The notes beneath the pieces are model-generated. The model searched no databases and had not been told where the DNA came from. It saw only the letters and a program-made list of their open reading frames with translations. A program made the position numbers and the translations under genes. From Pseudanabaena sp. FACHB-2040 (GTDB lineage Bacteria > Cyanobacteriota > Cyanobacteriia > Phormidesmidales > Phormidesmidaceae): a DNA stretch of 64,000 nucleotides. Shown piece by piece: positions 26,318 to 35,016 of this stretch. Within the stretch, counting starts at the first letter, position 1. The number at the start of each line of letters is the position of its first letter. The DNA lies in NCBI RefSeq assembly GCF_014696715.1, contig NZ_JACJQO010000017.1, forward strand, positions 124,001 to 188,000. The letters run 5' to 3'.

Positions 26318-27451
26318 GAAGCGCAGCTTAATCGACTCCTGCTCGGCCCATTCCTGCAGGATGCGGTAAAACACCTGCCGATCCTGGGTTTGCAGCACCG
26401 CTGTTTGGTCTGCCGTTTCAATGGCGTAGGGGTAGCCGCCGCCGACGACCACCTCGGCTCGCACCCAGTCTAATACTGCATCGAGCTGCCCAGCTTCCCA
26501 CAGCCACAGGGGGATTTCTAGGCGCACCGGGTAGTTATCGCGGGTGGTCTTGAGGTAGGTAAAGCCAATGCGATCGCACAGCTCCCCATACTGCTCTAAA
26601 ATGCCGCCGCGATCGCAACGATAGAGGGGACTGCGATCGCCCCAGTCAAGGTAGGGAGTGAGCACCTGAGCATCGTGAATGCGCTCGGTTTCTAGCAGAG
26701 CACAGGTGTGGTGCAGCAGCCGGGTCAGGTCGTGGGCATAGGAGGTATCAACATAGCCCACCAGCGGCACTCGATACTGTTCGCTAGCCTTGAGCAGCTT
26801 CAAGATGGCCTGGACATAGGCGGCCTGACTCTCATCGTCGAAAGGCTCGGCAAAAGTGACGACCAGCGACCCGTCAAAAAAGACCAGGCAGCGCTGAGAG
26901 TCGGCGCAAGACTCCATAAACTCCACCAGCCGCTCGATCTCCATTTCAAACCGGCGAATGTTCACCCGCCGATCGCCCAATTGCCCCTGCGGCCCAGTCT
27001 TTAGATCGTCCGGCGTGAGAATTTCCAGGCGAATGTCTTTTTTGTAGCTGCCCGTCGGCAGGTGAGGATTTTCAAACCAGCCAATTTGGATTAAAGCAAT
27101 CGGCAGAGACAGATCTTTGCTGGGGAAAATCTGCGACCCGTCCACAGCAAACGTGGTAATGCCGGTGAGCACCTGCCGCACCCAGTCATGCCCTTCCTCC
27201 CGATTCGCCCAACGGCACGGAAAACGGACTATACCCTTGTCGTCCACCGGCCCATCCTCTAACGGCCGAGCACCTGCAGGTAGAGGCACGCCCTTCATCC
27301 GCCCAATACGCTGGTCTAGCGGCAGCGAGCCATACTCAGCCCACCCCTTTCGGTATGCCTTCAATAACTCATAAGTTTGCAGATTAAAGCCGGAAAAGGC
27401 GTCTTTGTTTTCCTCCAGCAATCTGCGAATCTGCGATGGACTGATCGGCAT
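26282..27451 (-). CDS. NurA-domain nuclease
   Basis: A 389-residue protein of the NurA family. The conserved core is TFAVDGSQIFPSKD near residue 100, whose Asp is a metal ligand, with a second acidic site in CLVFFDGSLVV near residue 195 and YVDTSYAHDLTRLL later. In archaea NurA works with the HerA ATPase in DNA end resection; cyanobacterial NurA proteins are less studied. The frame is open to 27607, but the upstream part includes translated low-complexity sequence, and ATG 27451 begins a plausible N-terminus (MPISPSQIRRLLEENKDAF). Its 3' end overlaps the c-di-GMP gene by 36 bp. Several HIP1 sites cluster inside it (26568-26641). Confidence 0.8.
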   Translation of the reverse strand: MPISPSQIRRLLEENKDAFSGFNLQTYELLKAYRKGWAEYGSLPLDQRIGRMKGVPLPAGARPLEDGPVDDKGIVRFPCRWANREEGHDWVRQVLTGITTFAVDGSQIFPSKDLSLPIALIQIGWFENPHLPTGSYKKDIRLEILTPDDLKTGPQGQLGDRRVNIRRFEMEIERLVEFMESCADSQRCLVFFDGSLVVTFAEPFDDESQAAYVQAILKLLKASEQYRVPLVGYVDTSYAHDLTRLLHHTCALLETERIHDAQVLTPYLDWGDRSPLYRCDRGGILEQYGELCDRIGFTYLKTTRDNYPVRLEIPLWLWEAGQLDAVLDWVRAEVVVGGGYPYAIETADQTAVLQTQDRQVFYRILQEWAEQESIKLRFSRKMVSKVRRR

Positions 27452-27760
27452 AGGCCCACAACTGCCTGTGTAGAACGCCCACAGTAGGACGAACGTATTG
27501 ATTGGCGCAATTTTAGCCGGAAGTGAGGGATTTGTCATGTGCGGGTCTTGGGAGACGCGTCCCCTCTTCTCTCCCACTCCTCTGCCCCCCCGCTCTGCGT
27601 CTCTCATCTCAGCATAGATTTTTCTCTCAAAAAATCATTAAACGCCCTTGATCTCAGTTGCAGAATGTAAACCTGTGTTTCAATTCCCGTTACAACTGCC
27701 AGAACCCTTCAAAAACCCCCAATCCCGCGTGATAGGATGCCGTGGTAACTTTCTCGCGAA

Positions 27761-29011
27761 GTGGAGAACAGGCCCTTGTCACTCCGGGTTGCAGTCGTTG
27801 GATCGGGTCCGGCAGGCTCCTCAGCTGCTGAGACATTAGCCAAAGCAGGCATTGAAACGTATCTCTTTGAGCGCAAGCTAGATAACGCCAAGCCCTGCGG
27901 CGGGGCGATCCCCCTCTGCATGGTGGATGAATTTGAGCTGCCTCCGGAAATTATTGACCGGCGGGTGCGCAAGATGAAAATGATCTCGCCCTCCAATATC
28001 GAGGTCAATATCGGCAGTACTCTCAAAGAAGACGAGTACATCGGCATGTGCCGTCGGGAAGTGCTCGATGGATTTTTGCGCGACCGGGCAGCCATGCTGG
28101 GAGCCAAGCTGATCAACGGTACGGTGCACACGCTCGAATTGCCCAAGGGCAGCAATGATCCCTACACGCTCCACTACACTGCTCACTCCGAGGCAGGACT
28201 CGTGGGTGAGAGCAAATCGCTGCAGGTAGACCTGGTAATTGGCGCTGATGGGGCCAACTCCCGCGTGGCCAAGGCGATTGATGCCGGAGATTATAACTAT
28301 GCGATCGCATTCCAAGAGCGCATTCGGCTGCCCGCCGACAAAATGGCCTACTACGAAGATCTGGCCGAAATGTACGTGGGCAACGATGTCTCTCCTGACT
28401 TTTATGCCTGGGTCTTCCCCAAATACGACCACGTAGCCGTGGGTACCGGCACCATGCGGGTCAACCAGGCCAAGATCAAGCAGCTGCAGGCGGGCATCCG
28501 GGAACGGGCAGCTCACCGGCTCGAAGGCGGCGAGATCATCAAGGTTGAAGCCCACCCCATTCCTGAGCATCCCCGCCCCCGGCGTGTGGTTGGTCGAGTG
28601 GCTCTGGTCGGTGATGCTGCGGGTACCGTCACTAAGTCCTCTGGTGAGGGCATTTACTTTGCGGCCAAGTCTGCCCGCATGTGCGCCGAGGCCATCGTGG
28701 AATTTTCCAATGGCGGTCAGCGCATCCCCACCGAAGACGAGCTCAAGGTCTACCTGAAGCGCTGGGACAGAATGTACGGCATCACCTACAAGGTGTTAGA
28801 CATACTGCAAACCGTGTTTTACCGCACCGATGCTACCCGCGAAGCCTTCGTGGAAATGTGCGCCGACATGGATGTGCAAAAGCTCACCTTTGACAGCTAC
28901 CTCTACAAAACCGTAGTGCCTGCTAACCCGCTGGTGCAGATGAAGATAACGGCTAAAACCGTCGGCAGTTTGCTGCGCGGCAACGCTCTATCTCCCACTC
29001 GCGGCTGGTAG
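27761..29011 (+). CDS. chlP: Geranylgeranyl reductase ChlP
   Basis: A 416-residue flavoprotein that reduces geranylgeranyl diphosphate or geranylgeranyl-chlorophyll to the phytyl form, supplying phytol for chlorophyll and tocopherol. The FAD-binding motif is VAVVGSGPAGSSAAE near residue 9, followed by NAKPCGGAIPLCMVDEF and a second FAD motif VALVGDAAGTVTKSSGEGI near 282. Sequence closely tracks other cyanobacterial ChlP throughout. I take the GTG at 27761; an internal TTG (27776) would give a start nearer that of Synechocystis ChlP. It ends in a strong terminator. Confidence 0.95.
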   Translation: MENRPLSLRVAVVGSGPAGSSAAETLAKAGIETYLFERKLDNAKPCGGAIPLCMVDEFELPPEIIDRRVRKMKMISPSNIEVNIGSTLKEDEYIGMCRREVLDGFLRDRAAMLGAKLINGTVHTLELPKGSNDPYTLHYTAHSEAGLVGESKSLQVDLVIGADGANSRVAKAIDAGDYNYAIAFQERIRLPADKMAYYEDLAEMYVGNDVSPDFYAWVFPKYDHVAVGTGTMRVNQAKIKQLQAGIRERAAHRLEGGEIIKVEAHPIPEHPRPRRVVGRVALVGDAAGTVTKSSGEGIYFAAKSARMCAEAIVEFSNGGQRIPTEDELKVYLKRWDRMYGITYKVLDILQTVFYRTDATREAFVEMCADMDVQKLTFDSYLYKTVVPANPLVQMKITAKTVGSLLRGNALSPTRGW

Positions 29012-29055
29012 CGATCGCAACCTCCAAGAAGCAAAACATCTTTCCTTAACAGCAG

Positions 29056-29090
29056 CTAGGAGCAGGTCAGTAACCTGCTCCTAGTTTTTT
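29056..29090 (+). terminator. Rho-independent terminator of chlP
   Basis: A perfect 12-bp stem (CTAGGAGCAGGT with ACCTGCTCCTAG) with a five-base loop is followed by six T residues, 45 bp past the chlP stop. Confidence 0.93.
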
Positions 29091-29196
29091 ATGCGAGTTA
29101 GGCACCTTGCCTGACACTTCAAGGCAGTGATTTTTGTTGCGATCGCAAAAAGGCCGAGCCGGCCCAGAAAAGCAGGCGGTTAATTAATGATGAAAA

Positions 29197-30330
29197 CTAT
29201 GTGCCTTGAGGTTCAGCACTCAAAAGAAACCCCGTCTCTTTAAGCAGCTGCTGTAGTTTGGCGTGAGGCAGTTTCGTGTCTTTTTTGTTATTTCCCCATA
29301 TCTCAAAATAGAAGTTTCGCATCAGTGCAATAATGCTGCGGTACTTCACGATGCTGGCCACATAGAATTCATCTAGCTTGATGTCCCTATCAGCATGAAT
29401 CTGCTCAATATTGTCGAGTAATAGAGATCCCAACTCGTAGGGTTGTAAGCCCTCTTTTGCGCCATATTTTTTCAGTATCCTGCGCTTATCGTTCTCCGGG
29501 CACAAATTATACGCTGATCGAATCAGGTGGCTAAGGTTTCGCAGAATCTCTCCGTAATCGTAAAAGGTGTTCTCTTGGAAAAAAGTCTCTTCATCCTTCG
29601 TCAGCGTAAAACTCCTGTCAAGCGCTAAACCAAAATCAGTTAGATAGATCTGCTCACCATCGGTAAGGACGTTGCAAAAATGTGCGTCGAAGTGGATAAT
29701 CTCCTTCGCCCGCAAAAAGGCGATGGTCGTGCATAAGTCATCCAGAGATTGCTGGAATTTGCTGGGGTTTTCTCTGAGCCATGTTTCTAAAACATGCGGT
29801 ATATACTCCAAGAACAGAACCAACTCATGGTCGGCACTCGCTCTATCTAACATGTATTTCCCGGCGTTCGCACTATTACCCCAGTACTCCACAAAGCCCT
29901 TTAGACGCTCCCTATCCACGTCTGCACGCTGCGCAAAGAACGGAACAATCCGGTAATGGTACATTAGCGGAAAGGTGGCGATCTCCCCATCAAGCACCCA
30001 ATTGGTAGTCTTGATATGTGTCACAAGTTCACGGAAGACCCCTAGCCCGGCAACCCCCAAACCAGCAGAGCCGAGTCCGTAATTAAAGTAAGTTGGCAGG
30101 TCGTAAAGGTTTCTAGTAGAGAACAAGTTGTCATATTCAATGTTTGTGACTGGAATGCGTTTCACAAAAATTTTGGATTGCCCAAGAACTATGGTGTGAG
30201 TGAGTTCCCAACTCAAGCCTGAGTGACTATCGCCGAGCAGGGAATGCAGTTGCGCATTATCCAGCTGAGCAATCTGTGAACTGAGCTTGAAGTATCTCTT
30301 CCTTCTAAGTTCTATGGGGTTCTTATCCAT
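29197..30330 (-). CDS. Protein-kinase-like protein
   Basis: A 377-residue protein with a kinase-like core. The catalytic loop reads IIHFDAHFCNVLTDG (H-X-D-X4-N) near residue 215 and the metal motif is TDFGLALD near 233. A Lys in KIFVKRIPV near residue 54 could be the ATP-binding Lys. It resembles atypical kinases of the aminoglycoside/choline or RIO-like kind more than classical Hanks kinases. The first 40 residues are duplicated as a broken copy at 33010-33113. It lies at the left edge of the AT-richer accessory segment. The substrate is unknown. Confidence 0.65.
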   Translation of the reverse strand: MDKNPIELRRKRYFKLSSQIAQLDNAQLHSLLGDSHSGLSWELTHTIVLGQSKIFVKRIPVTNIEYDNLFSTRNLYDLPTYFNYGLGSAGLGVAGLGVFRELVTHIKTTNWVLDGEIATFPLMYHYRIVPFFAQRADVDRERLKGFVEYWGNSANAGKYMLDRASADHELVLFLEYIPHVLETWLRENPSKFQQSLDDLCTTIAFLRAKEIIHFDAHFCNVLTDGEQIYLTDFGLALDRSFTLTKDEETFFQENTFYDYGEILRNLSHLIRSAYNLCPENDKRRILKKYGAKEGLQPYELGSLLLDNIEQIHADRDIKLDEFYVASIVKYRSIIALMRNFYFEIWGNNKKDTKLPHAKLQQLLKETGFLLSAEPQGT

Positions 30331-30355
30331 TTTTCTTGCCCAGTCCCATCATAAG
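30227..30355. repeat. Left copy of a ~125-bp direct repeat (kinase gene 5' end)
   Basis: This stretch covers the start of the kinase-like gene and about 25 bp upstream of it. A diverged copy in the same orientation lies at 33010-33137. The two copies flank the amidase and AraC genes. The region 30356-30532 between this repeat and the amidase stop holds no gene. Confidence 0.8.
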
Positions 30356-30532
30356 AAGCCACATTAATACCAGTAGAGCACGCCTTATCGAGGCATTAGT
30401 TTAATACGGCACCAATGAGGGCGTTCCAACAACCGAGATAAACAGCGGCAGACAACCTCGGCATTACCATCAGCCCCCTCATCCGTTCATTTCATCGATT
30501 TGTTGTGCCGCGAATCGCTAATCTGCAACCCA

Positions 30533-31975
30533 TCAATATCCGGGTGGGTGCGAAACTGTACCAGTAACCGCCACAATTTTCTCGGTTAGATCGAGAAGCT
30601 GATAATCCTTCCACCGTTTACCAACAAGATGAATGCCAATCGGCAATCCATTCTGAGTTTGTCCGATTGGCAGCACTACCACAGGATGCCCAGTCAAGGT
30701 GAAGATACTGGTATAAGCAACACCCCCTAGAACATAAGGCACTTGCTGGCCTTCTATATGAATAGGCTTACCAGGAGTCTGATGCTTAAAGGCTGGAAAA
30801 GGAACAACTGGGCAAATCCACGCATCCCATTGCGCGAGAAAGCGATCCATCTGCTGCATGAGGCGAGATCGTCGAGCCAAGGCTGTACTGTATTGCTTCA
30901 ACGTCAACCTTGAGCCTCTCAACGCACCCTTGATTACACTACCGCCTGCAATTATCTTCCGCAGATTGTCTTTCAAGATCGGCTGAACCGGAATCGGTCG
31001 AGATGCTAGCCATGCGCCAATCAGCTCGCCGTAGGTTTCCCAGGCACTCGTGTAATCGAAATTCGAGGGCGATGCTTTTTCAAGCTGGCATCCTTGCTCA
31101 ATCAAAATTTGTGTCACCTTCGTAAGCACGTTTCGGGTTTCCTGACTGGCAGAGATCTCTCCAAAGTCATCTGTCCAAGCAATCCGATAGGTGTTGAGTG
31201 GGCGAGAATCAGCCGCTTGTGGTGGGGCAGGAGCAGCATAAATCCATCGTTCATCTTCACCCTCGACGATTGAGAGCCAAAGCTTTAGATCTTCGACCGC
31301 ACGAGTCATGACACCCGGAGCATAAAGATATTGAAGCCCTGTGTCGCCCTCCAAGGGAGCAGGCCATGCGCCTGCCATTGAAACCCGATTTTCTGTCGGT
31401 TTGATGCCAAATACTCCACAGAAGTGAGCCGGAATTCGAGCAGATCCCCCCAACCCAGTACAGACATCCATTGGGACAAATCCGGCGGCAACTGCGGCTG
31501 CGCTTCCGCCACTGCTTCCTCCCGCAGTACAAGATAAATCCCAAGGATTATTGGTTCGCCCAAAATCAGAAAGAGCCTGCATATCAGAAGCAAGAATCGC
31601 CATGTTGGTTTTTCCCAGCAGAATTGCCCCTGATGCTTTCATGCGAGCAATGATCGTGGCATCTTGTGTTGGGATGTAGTCAAAGAACTTTTTATAGCCG
31701 CAAGTCGATCGCAGTCCAACCGTTTCGTAGCAGTCTTTAGCGGTTATCGGCACACCATGTAATGCACCCCAGATTTCTCCTTTAGTAATCGCCTTATCCG
31801 CAGCTCTCGCTTGTTGTCTGGCGTGTTCTTCATCCAGCGTGACAATCGCATTAACTTTTGGGTTGTGCGTTTTGATTTGCTGAAGATGCGCCTCTAAAAC
31901 GTCTTGGGCTGAAACTTGACGCTCGCGAATCGCTTTGGCTATCTGGCTAGCTGTCCAAAATACAAGATCACTCAT
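30533..31975 (-). CDS. Amidase-signature family hydrolase
   Basis: A 480-residue amidase of the Ser-cisSer-Lys type. The catalytic Lys lies in GVPITAKDCYE near residue 79. The signature CTAGGSSGGSAAAVAAG near 150 holds the cis-Ser, and the nucleophile Ser lies in TGLGGSARIPAHFCGVFGIKP near 177. The usual GSDTGGSIR sequence is changed to TGLGGSAR, which could alter the oxyanion region. It hydrolyses carboxylic amides; GatA is unlikely because gatB/gatC are absent and such variants are catabolic. An AraC regulator lies 110 bp upstream on the same strand and may control it. Confidence 0.85.
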   Translation of the reverse strand: MSDLVFWTASQIAKAIRERQVSAQDVLEAHLQQIKTHNPKVNAIVTLDEEHARQQARAADKAITKGEIWGALHGVPITAKDCYETVGLRSTCGYKKFFDYIPTQDATIIARMKASGAILLGKTNMAILASDMQALSDFGRTNNPWDLSCTAGGSSGGSAAAVAAGFVPMDVCTGLGGSARIPAHFCGVFGIKPTENRVSMAGAWPAPLEGDTGLQYLYAPGVMTRAVEDLKLWLSIVEGEDERWIYAAPAPPQAADSRPLNTYRIAWTDDFGEISASQETRNVLTKVTQILIEQGCQLEKASPSNFDYTSAWETYGELIGAWLASRPIPVQPILKDNLRKIIAGGSVIKGALRGSRLTLKQYSTALARRSRLMQQMDRFLAQWDAWICPVVPFPAFKHQTPGKPIHIEGQQVPYVLGGVAYTSIFTLTGHPVVVLPIGQTQNGLPIGIHLVGKRWKDYQLLDLTEKIVAVTGTVSHPPGY

Positions 31976-32085
31976 AGGTGCTGAAATTCAATTCTGAATG
32001 GTTTTGCTCAACGCCGAGCTTAGTCAAAACCATTACGGCTTGTCTTTCGCGATCTTCCAAAAATTATCGTGATCCACCAAAAACT

Positions 32086-32976
32086 TTAGAGTGAGTTTCG
32101 ATAAGCCTTAGGTGTGACACTCGTATGCTCACGAAATACTTTTGTAAAATGGCTCTGGTTCTGAAACCCGACTCGATGGCACACTTCAACGATCGCCAAT
32201 TCAGGCCGGCTCAGTAATTGTTTTGCTCGCTCAATGCGGCATTGTGTCACATATTGGTAAGGCGCAACGCCGATCGACTGTTTGAACAGACCAGCAAAAT
32301 AGTGGGGGCTCATTTGCACGACGGCTGCAATCTCCCCTAAACTCAGCGACTGATCAAGATTGTCTTGGATATATGCGATCGCAGTTTTGAGTTTGTAAGG
32401 AGATAGCCCACCTGAATACTCTTTGATAATTGCGTTTCGGGTTGCATATCGTCTAATCAAGTGCGTTGCTAAAGCTGTTGCCATCGATTCTGCATAAAGC
32501 TGACTATCGCTGCCTGCAAATTCAAGTTCTCGTTTAAGCTCTAGTCCCATGTGATAGATCAGCGGATCTCGTCCCAAGACTTGTGGTGTGAGTTCAATTT
32601 GCTCTACGCCCAAATTTCTGTCTGTTACCAGTGCCAGTAAATCTGGATGAAGCGACATCAACATAAATTCCGCATTGCCATACGCTTCGGTACTTAAGCT
32701 TTCGTGCGCGGGATTAATGGCAACATTACCTGGCCAGAACTGTTTGTAGACTCGACGATTTGCCTTAAACTCAGTTGACTCGTAGCTCAACCCAATACTT
32801 ATGATGTGCACCGGAAAGGCATAGTCGGGAGTTGCATGAATGGGCTGGCGATGATATTCAAAATGAATTCCCTTCCATCCGGCCTGCTGGCTAGACATGA
32901 CAGGCGGTAATGGTAAAACCTGCTGCCAAGCGTCTGATCGCTCAAGCTGAACGAGCCGAGGTTCAAGGTTTTGCAT
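32086..32976 (-). CDS. AraC-family transcriptional regulator
   Basis: A 296-residue regulator. The N-terminal 170 residues form a probable cupin-like ligand domain. The C-terminal 100 residues hold two helix-turn-helix units: LSLGEIAAVVQMSPHYFAGLFKQ near 215 and AIVEVCHRVGFQNQSHFTKVFRE near 262. This is the AraC/XylS DNA-binding domain. It is the first gene of an AraC-amidase pair on the minus strand, so the amidase is the likely target. A related but broken AraC gene lies at 37991-38400. Confidence 0.88.
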   Translation of the reverse strand: MQNLEPRLVQLERSDAWQQVLPLPPVMSSQQAGWKGIHFEYHRQPIHATPDYAFPVHIISIGLSYESTEFKANRRVYKQFWPGNVAINPAHESLSTEAYGNAEFMLMSLHPDLLALVTDRNLGVEQIELTPQVLGRDPLIYHMGLELKRELEFAGSDSQLYAESMATALATHLIRRYATRNAIIKEYSGGLSPYKLKTAIAYIQDNLDQSLSLGEIAAVVQMSPHYFAGLFKQSIGVAPYQYVTQCRIERAKQLLSRPELAIVEVCHRVGFQNQSHFTKVFREHTSVTPKAYRNSL

Positions 32977-33009
32977 GGCTTTGATGATTGATGGAAGGTA
33001 AAAATTATT

Positions 33010-33113
33010 CTATCGTCAAGTAGAGAACGCAGTTGAGTATTATTCAACTGAGCAATTTATGAGTTGAGCTTGAAGTATTCCTTCCTTTTAGGTTCTATAG
33101 GGTTCTTATCCAT
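33010..33113 (-). pseudogene. Broken copy of the kinase-like gene's 5' end
   Basis: Read on the minus strand from ATG 33113 it gives MDKNPIEPKRKEYFKLNS, a stop codon, then IAQLNNTQLRSLLDD, against MDKNPIELRRKRYFKLSS and QIAQLDNAQLHSLLGD in the intact gene at 30330. Homology stops near 33010 and continues about 24 bp upstream of the ATG (to about 33137). It is the right copy of the direct repeat flanking the AraC-amidase pair. No rest of the kinase gene follows. Confidence 0.85.
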
Positions 33114-33279
33114 TTTTCCTGCCCAGTCACATCATGAAAAACTACGTAAATACAAAGCGTTTAATTGATATGGTAACGATTGAGGTGTTCCACCGATTCA
33201 GCTATCAAGTAGAAACGACCTTCGTACTCAAACAGTGATCTATGCTCCGTTCCAGTTCAGCGATATGTTAGGCGCTGTC

Positions 33280-34044
33280 TTAAGCAAGAGTGGCTGAAAA
33301 ACACAATTGGTCATCATGTGACCTTGGTTTTAATCCATCTTTGTAATTAGCGCAGAGGGTAACATCAACGTATCCATGCTCTCGCAAACACATGATGAAT
33401 TCTTCCCGCCCAAACCAATGTAACGGAAGATGCTGTAATTCTGTGTCAATTAACTTTCCGTCTTTCCATTTCTCGTAACGAATGAGCGTGTGTTCAACTT
33501 GCTCTATCCAATCAATCGAGGATGACGTTTGCATCACAATCACTGAGCCATCCGAGCATTGGATAGGCTGCCGTTGCTTCACAGTATGTTCTGTCTTGAA
33601 GGAGTCAACAGGCAATTCTAGATCAATGAAGATTTGCCCATTAGGTTCTAGATGTCTAGCACATGCTCGTAAGGCTGCGATCGCAGCTGTTCGGCTGCCT
33701 AGCAACATAAATGACCCTAAAGTTATGACGATTGCACTGAACCTACCCGGGACATCTAGGTTTTCTATTGAACCCTCATAAAGTACGGGATTTAAGCCTC
33801 TTACTGCACAGTTCTGTTTACAAGCAGTCAACATGTCAGGGGATGCGTCGATTCCCTCGACATCTAATCCTGCCTCCAGTAAAGGAATTAGTAAACGTCC
33901 TGTCCCAACCATTGCCTCCAAAATTCTTCCACCAATTCTGGAAAGATGTTGAATGAAGTAAGGAACATCAGGGTACTCTCCGCCGACTGGCTTGGTCAGT
34001 TCATACACCTCAGTACACAAAGTTCCGTATGTGGTTAGCCTCAT
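33280..34044 (-). CDS. Class I SAM-dependent methyltransferase
   Basis: A 254-residue methyltransferase. Motif I reads ILEAMVGTGRLLIPLLEAG near residue 41, where the usual E/DxGxGxG appears as EAMVGTGR. Motif II is VEGIDASPDML, and the post-motif FSAIVITLGSFMLL is followed by LEPNGQIFIDLEL. This is the Methyltransf_25/11 type acting on small molecules. The substrate is not evident. It lies next to the broken kinase copy in the accessory segment and is monocistronic by spacing. The sequence 33138-33279 downstream holds nothing recognised. Confidence 0.8.
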   Translation of the reverse strand: MRLTTYGTLCTEVYELTKPVGGEYPDVPYFIQHLSRIGGRILEAMVGTGRLLIPLLEAGLDVEGIDASPDMLTACKQNCAVRGLNPVLYEGSIENLDVPGRFSAIVITLGSFMLLGSRTAAIAALRACARHLEPNGQIFIDLELPVDSFKTEHTVKQRQPIQCSDGSVIVMQTSSSIDWIEQVEHTLIRYEKWKDGKLIDTELQHLPLHWFGREEFIMCLREHGYVDVTLCANYKDGLKPRSHDDQLCFSATLA

Positions 34045-34320
34045 CTCTATCGCCCACCGCTAGTCGAGCAATGCTTTAACAATAACTTCCTAAGCCGCTC
34101 ATCTCAGACAAATCAACTAGAGAGTCAGTGAAGCTAAAAGACGGGCTGAGGCACTGGGCAGGCTTTGTGGATGTATCGTGTTGTGGCTAAGCTGGTGGCG
34201 ATCTTGTTCCTCGCTCCTGCTGCTGACCCTACTCAAAAAAATCTTTTATACGGTTGACGCCTACGTAGCACACACCGTATTCTCAATCCTTAAGCTGTCG
34301 TGCGCGGCAGCCTAGACCCG

Positions 34321-34514
34321 GAACTCATTGACTTAGCGCCGCCTGCAAGTGTTCTCAGCACAAACAGGCGACTGTTCCCCCGAAGCTGACTTGGGCAGTT
34401 CGGAGGCGTGGGGTTAGTTTACCTCCCCTGCCGCCCCGATTGCACACAACCACGGGGCTGCTAGGAAAGTGAGTTCTGGTTTCCTAGTTCACACTACATA
34501 GGGACCAGAACCAC
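34321..34514 (+). promoter_or_regulatory. Hairpin-rich 5' leader of the 81-residue protein gene
   Basis: Several short hairpins follow one another: GCCTG/CAGGC, CCGAA/TTCGG, GGGG/CCCC around a TTAGTTTACCT loop, CCCCG/CGGGG, and CTAGGAAA/TTTCCTAG about 25 bp before the ATG. The element GTTAGTTTACC recurs as GTCAGTTTACC in the leader of the paralogous gene at 62451-62696. No Rfam riboswitch is recognised by eye. The rest of 34045-34320 shows no gene. Confidence 0.45.
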
Positions 34515-34760
34515 ATGTTTCAATCAAACGATTTGGGTGCTCAGCCACCCACAGTTCCACCTGTCCAATCAACCAAGCGCAAACCGAGACGCGAGAAGGT
34601 GACCAATGTGCTCTACGGCAGCCTAGAAGTGCTCGATCGCACCATCAAGCATCTGCACACCCTCCACTACGCCGACCCCGACGACTGGAGCGACCCTATT
34701 CCCAGCGGCAAAGACAGCCAGTGGATGGCGGTGTTGATCAAGCACCTGCTGATTGAGTAG
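34515..34760 (+). CDS. Small 81-residue protein, paralogue of 62451-62696
   Basis: An unrecognised hydrophilic protein. A basic, Pro-rich N-terminus (MFQSNDLGAQPPTVPP) is followed by a conserved core: VLYGSLEVLDRTIKHLHTLHY, a Trp-Ser near residue 59, then SQWMAVLIKHLLIE. The protein at 62451-62696 has the same length and aligns along its whole length (LLFGEPDALQLVINTLHVLGY, AWSKP, GEVVRVLFKTVLID), sharing even the MFQSN start and bases around the ATG. The core looks like a helix-loop-helix scaffold. I believe similar small proteins occur in other filamentous cyanobacteria but know no function. It follows a structured leader. Confidence 0.75.
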   Translation: MFQSNDLGAQPPTVPPVQSTKRKPRREKVTNVLYGSLEVLDRTIKHLHTLHYADPDDWSDPIPSGKDSQWMAVLIKHLLIE

Positions 34761-35016
34761 GTCTTTGTAGGGTCGGTTCCGCACATTTACACAGATAGCC
34801 AGGGGATTTGATTCCCTGGCTCATGTCGCAAAAGGCTTCAACTCCCCTAGACGATTGTTTTGCCTTTAATGAGAACGAATTGGTTTAATGGCTTGGCTAC
34901 TCGCCATAGTTTTTCACCTTATCATCCTGAATTTAGATACTATCGCTCAACCTCTACCTAACCTTAAACAATGGATAAAAAGCTCGTGACTGCCTCCCCT
35001 CACATAACCGAAGCAC

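Noticed and set aside
33260-33280. GCCTAAC (minus strand) right after the methyltransferase stop, like an integron attC core
   Set aside because: No matching GTTRRRY partner with inverted inner boxes within 60-150 bp, no integrase seen; the nearby GCTGAA..GGAAC similarity is direct, not inverted.
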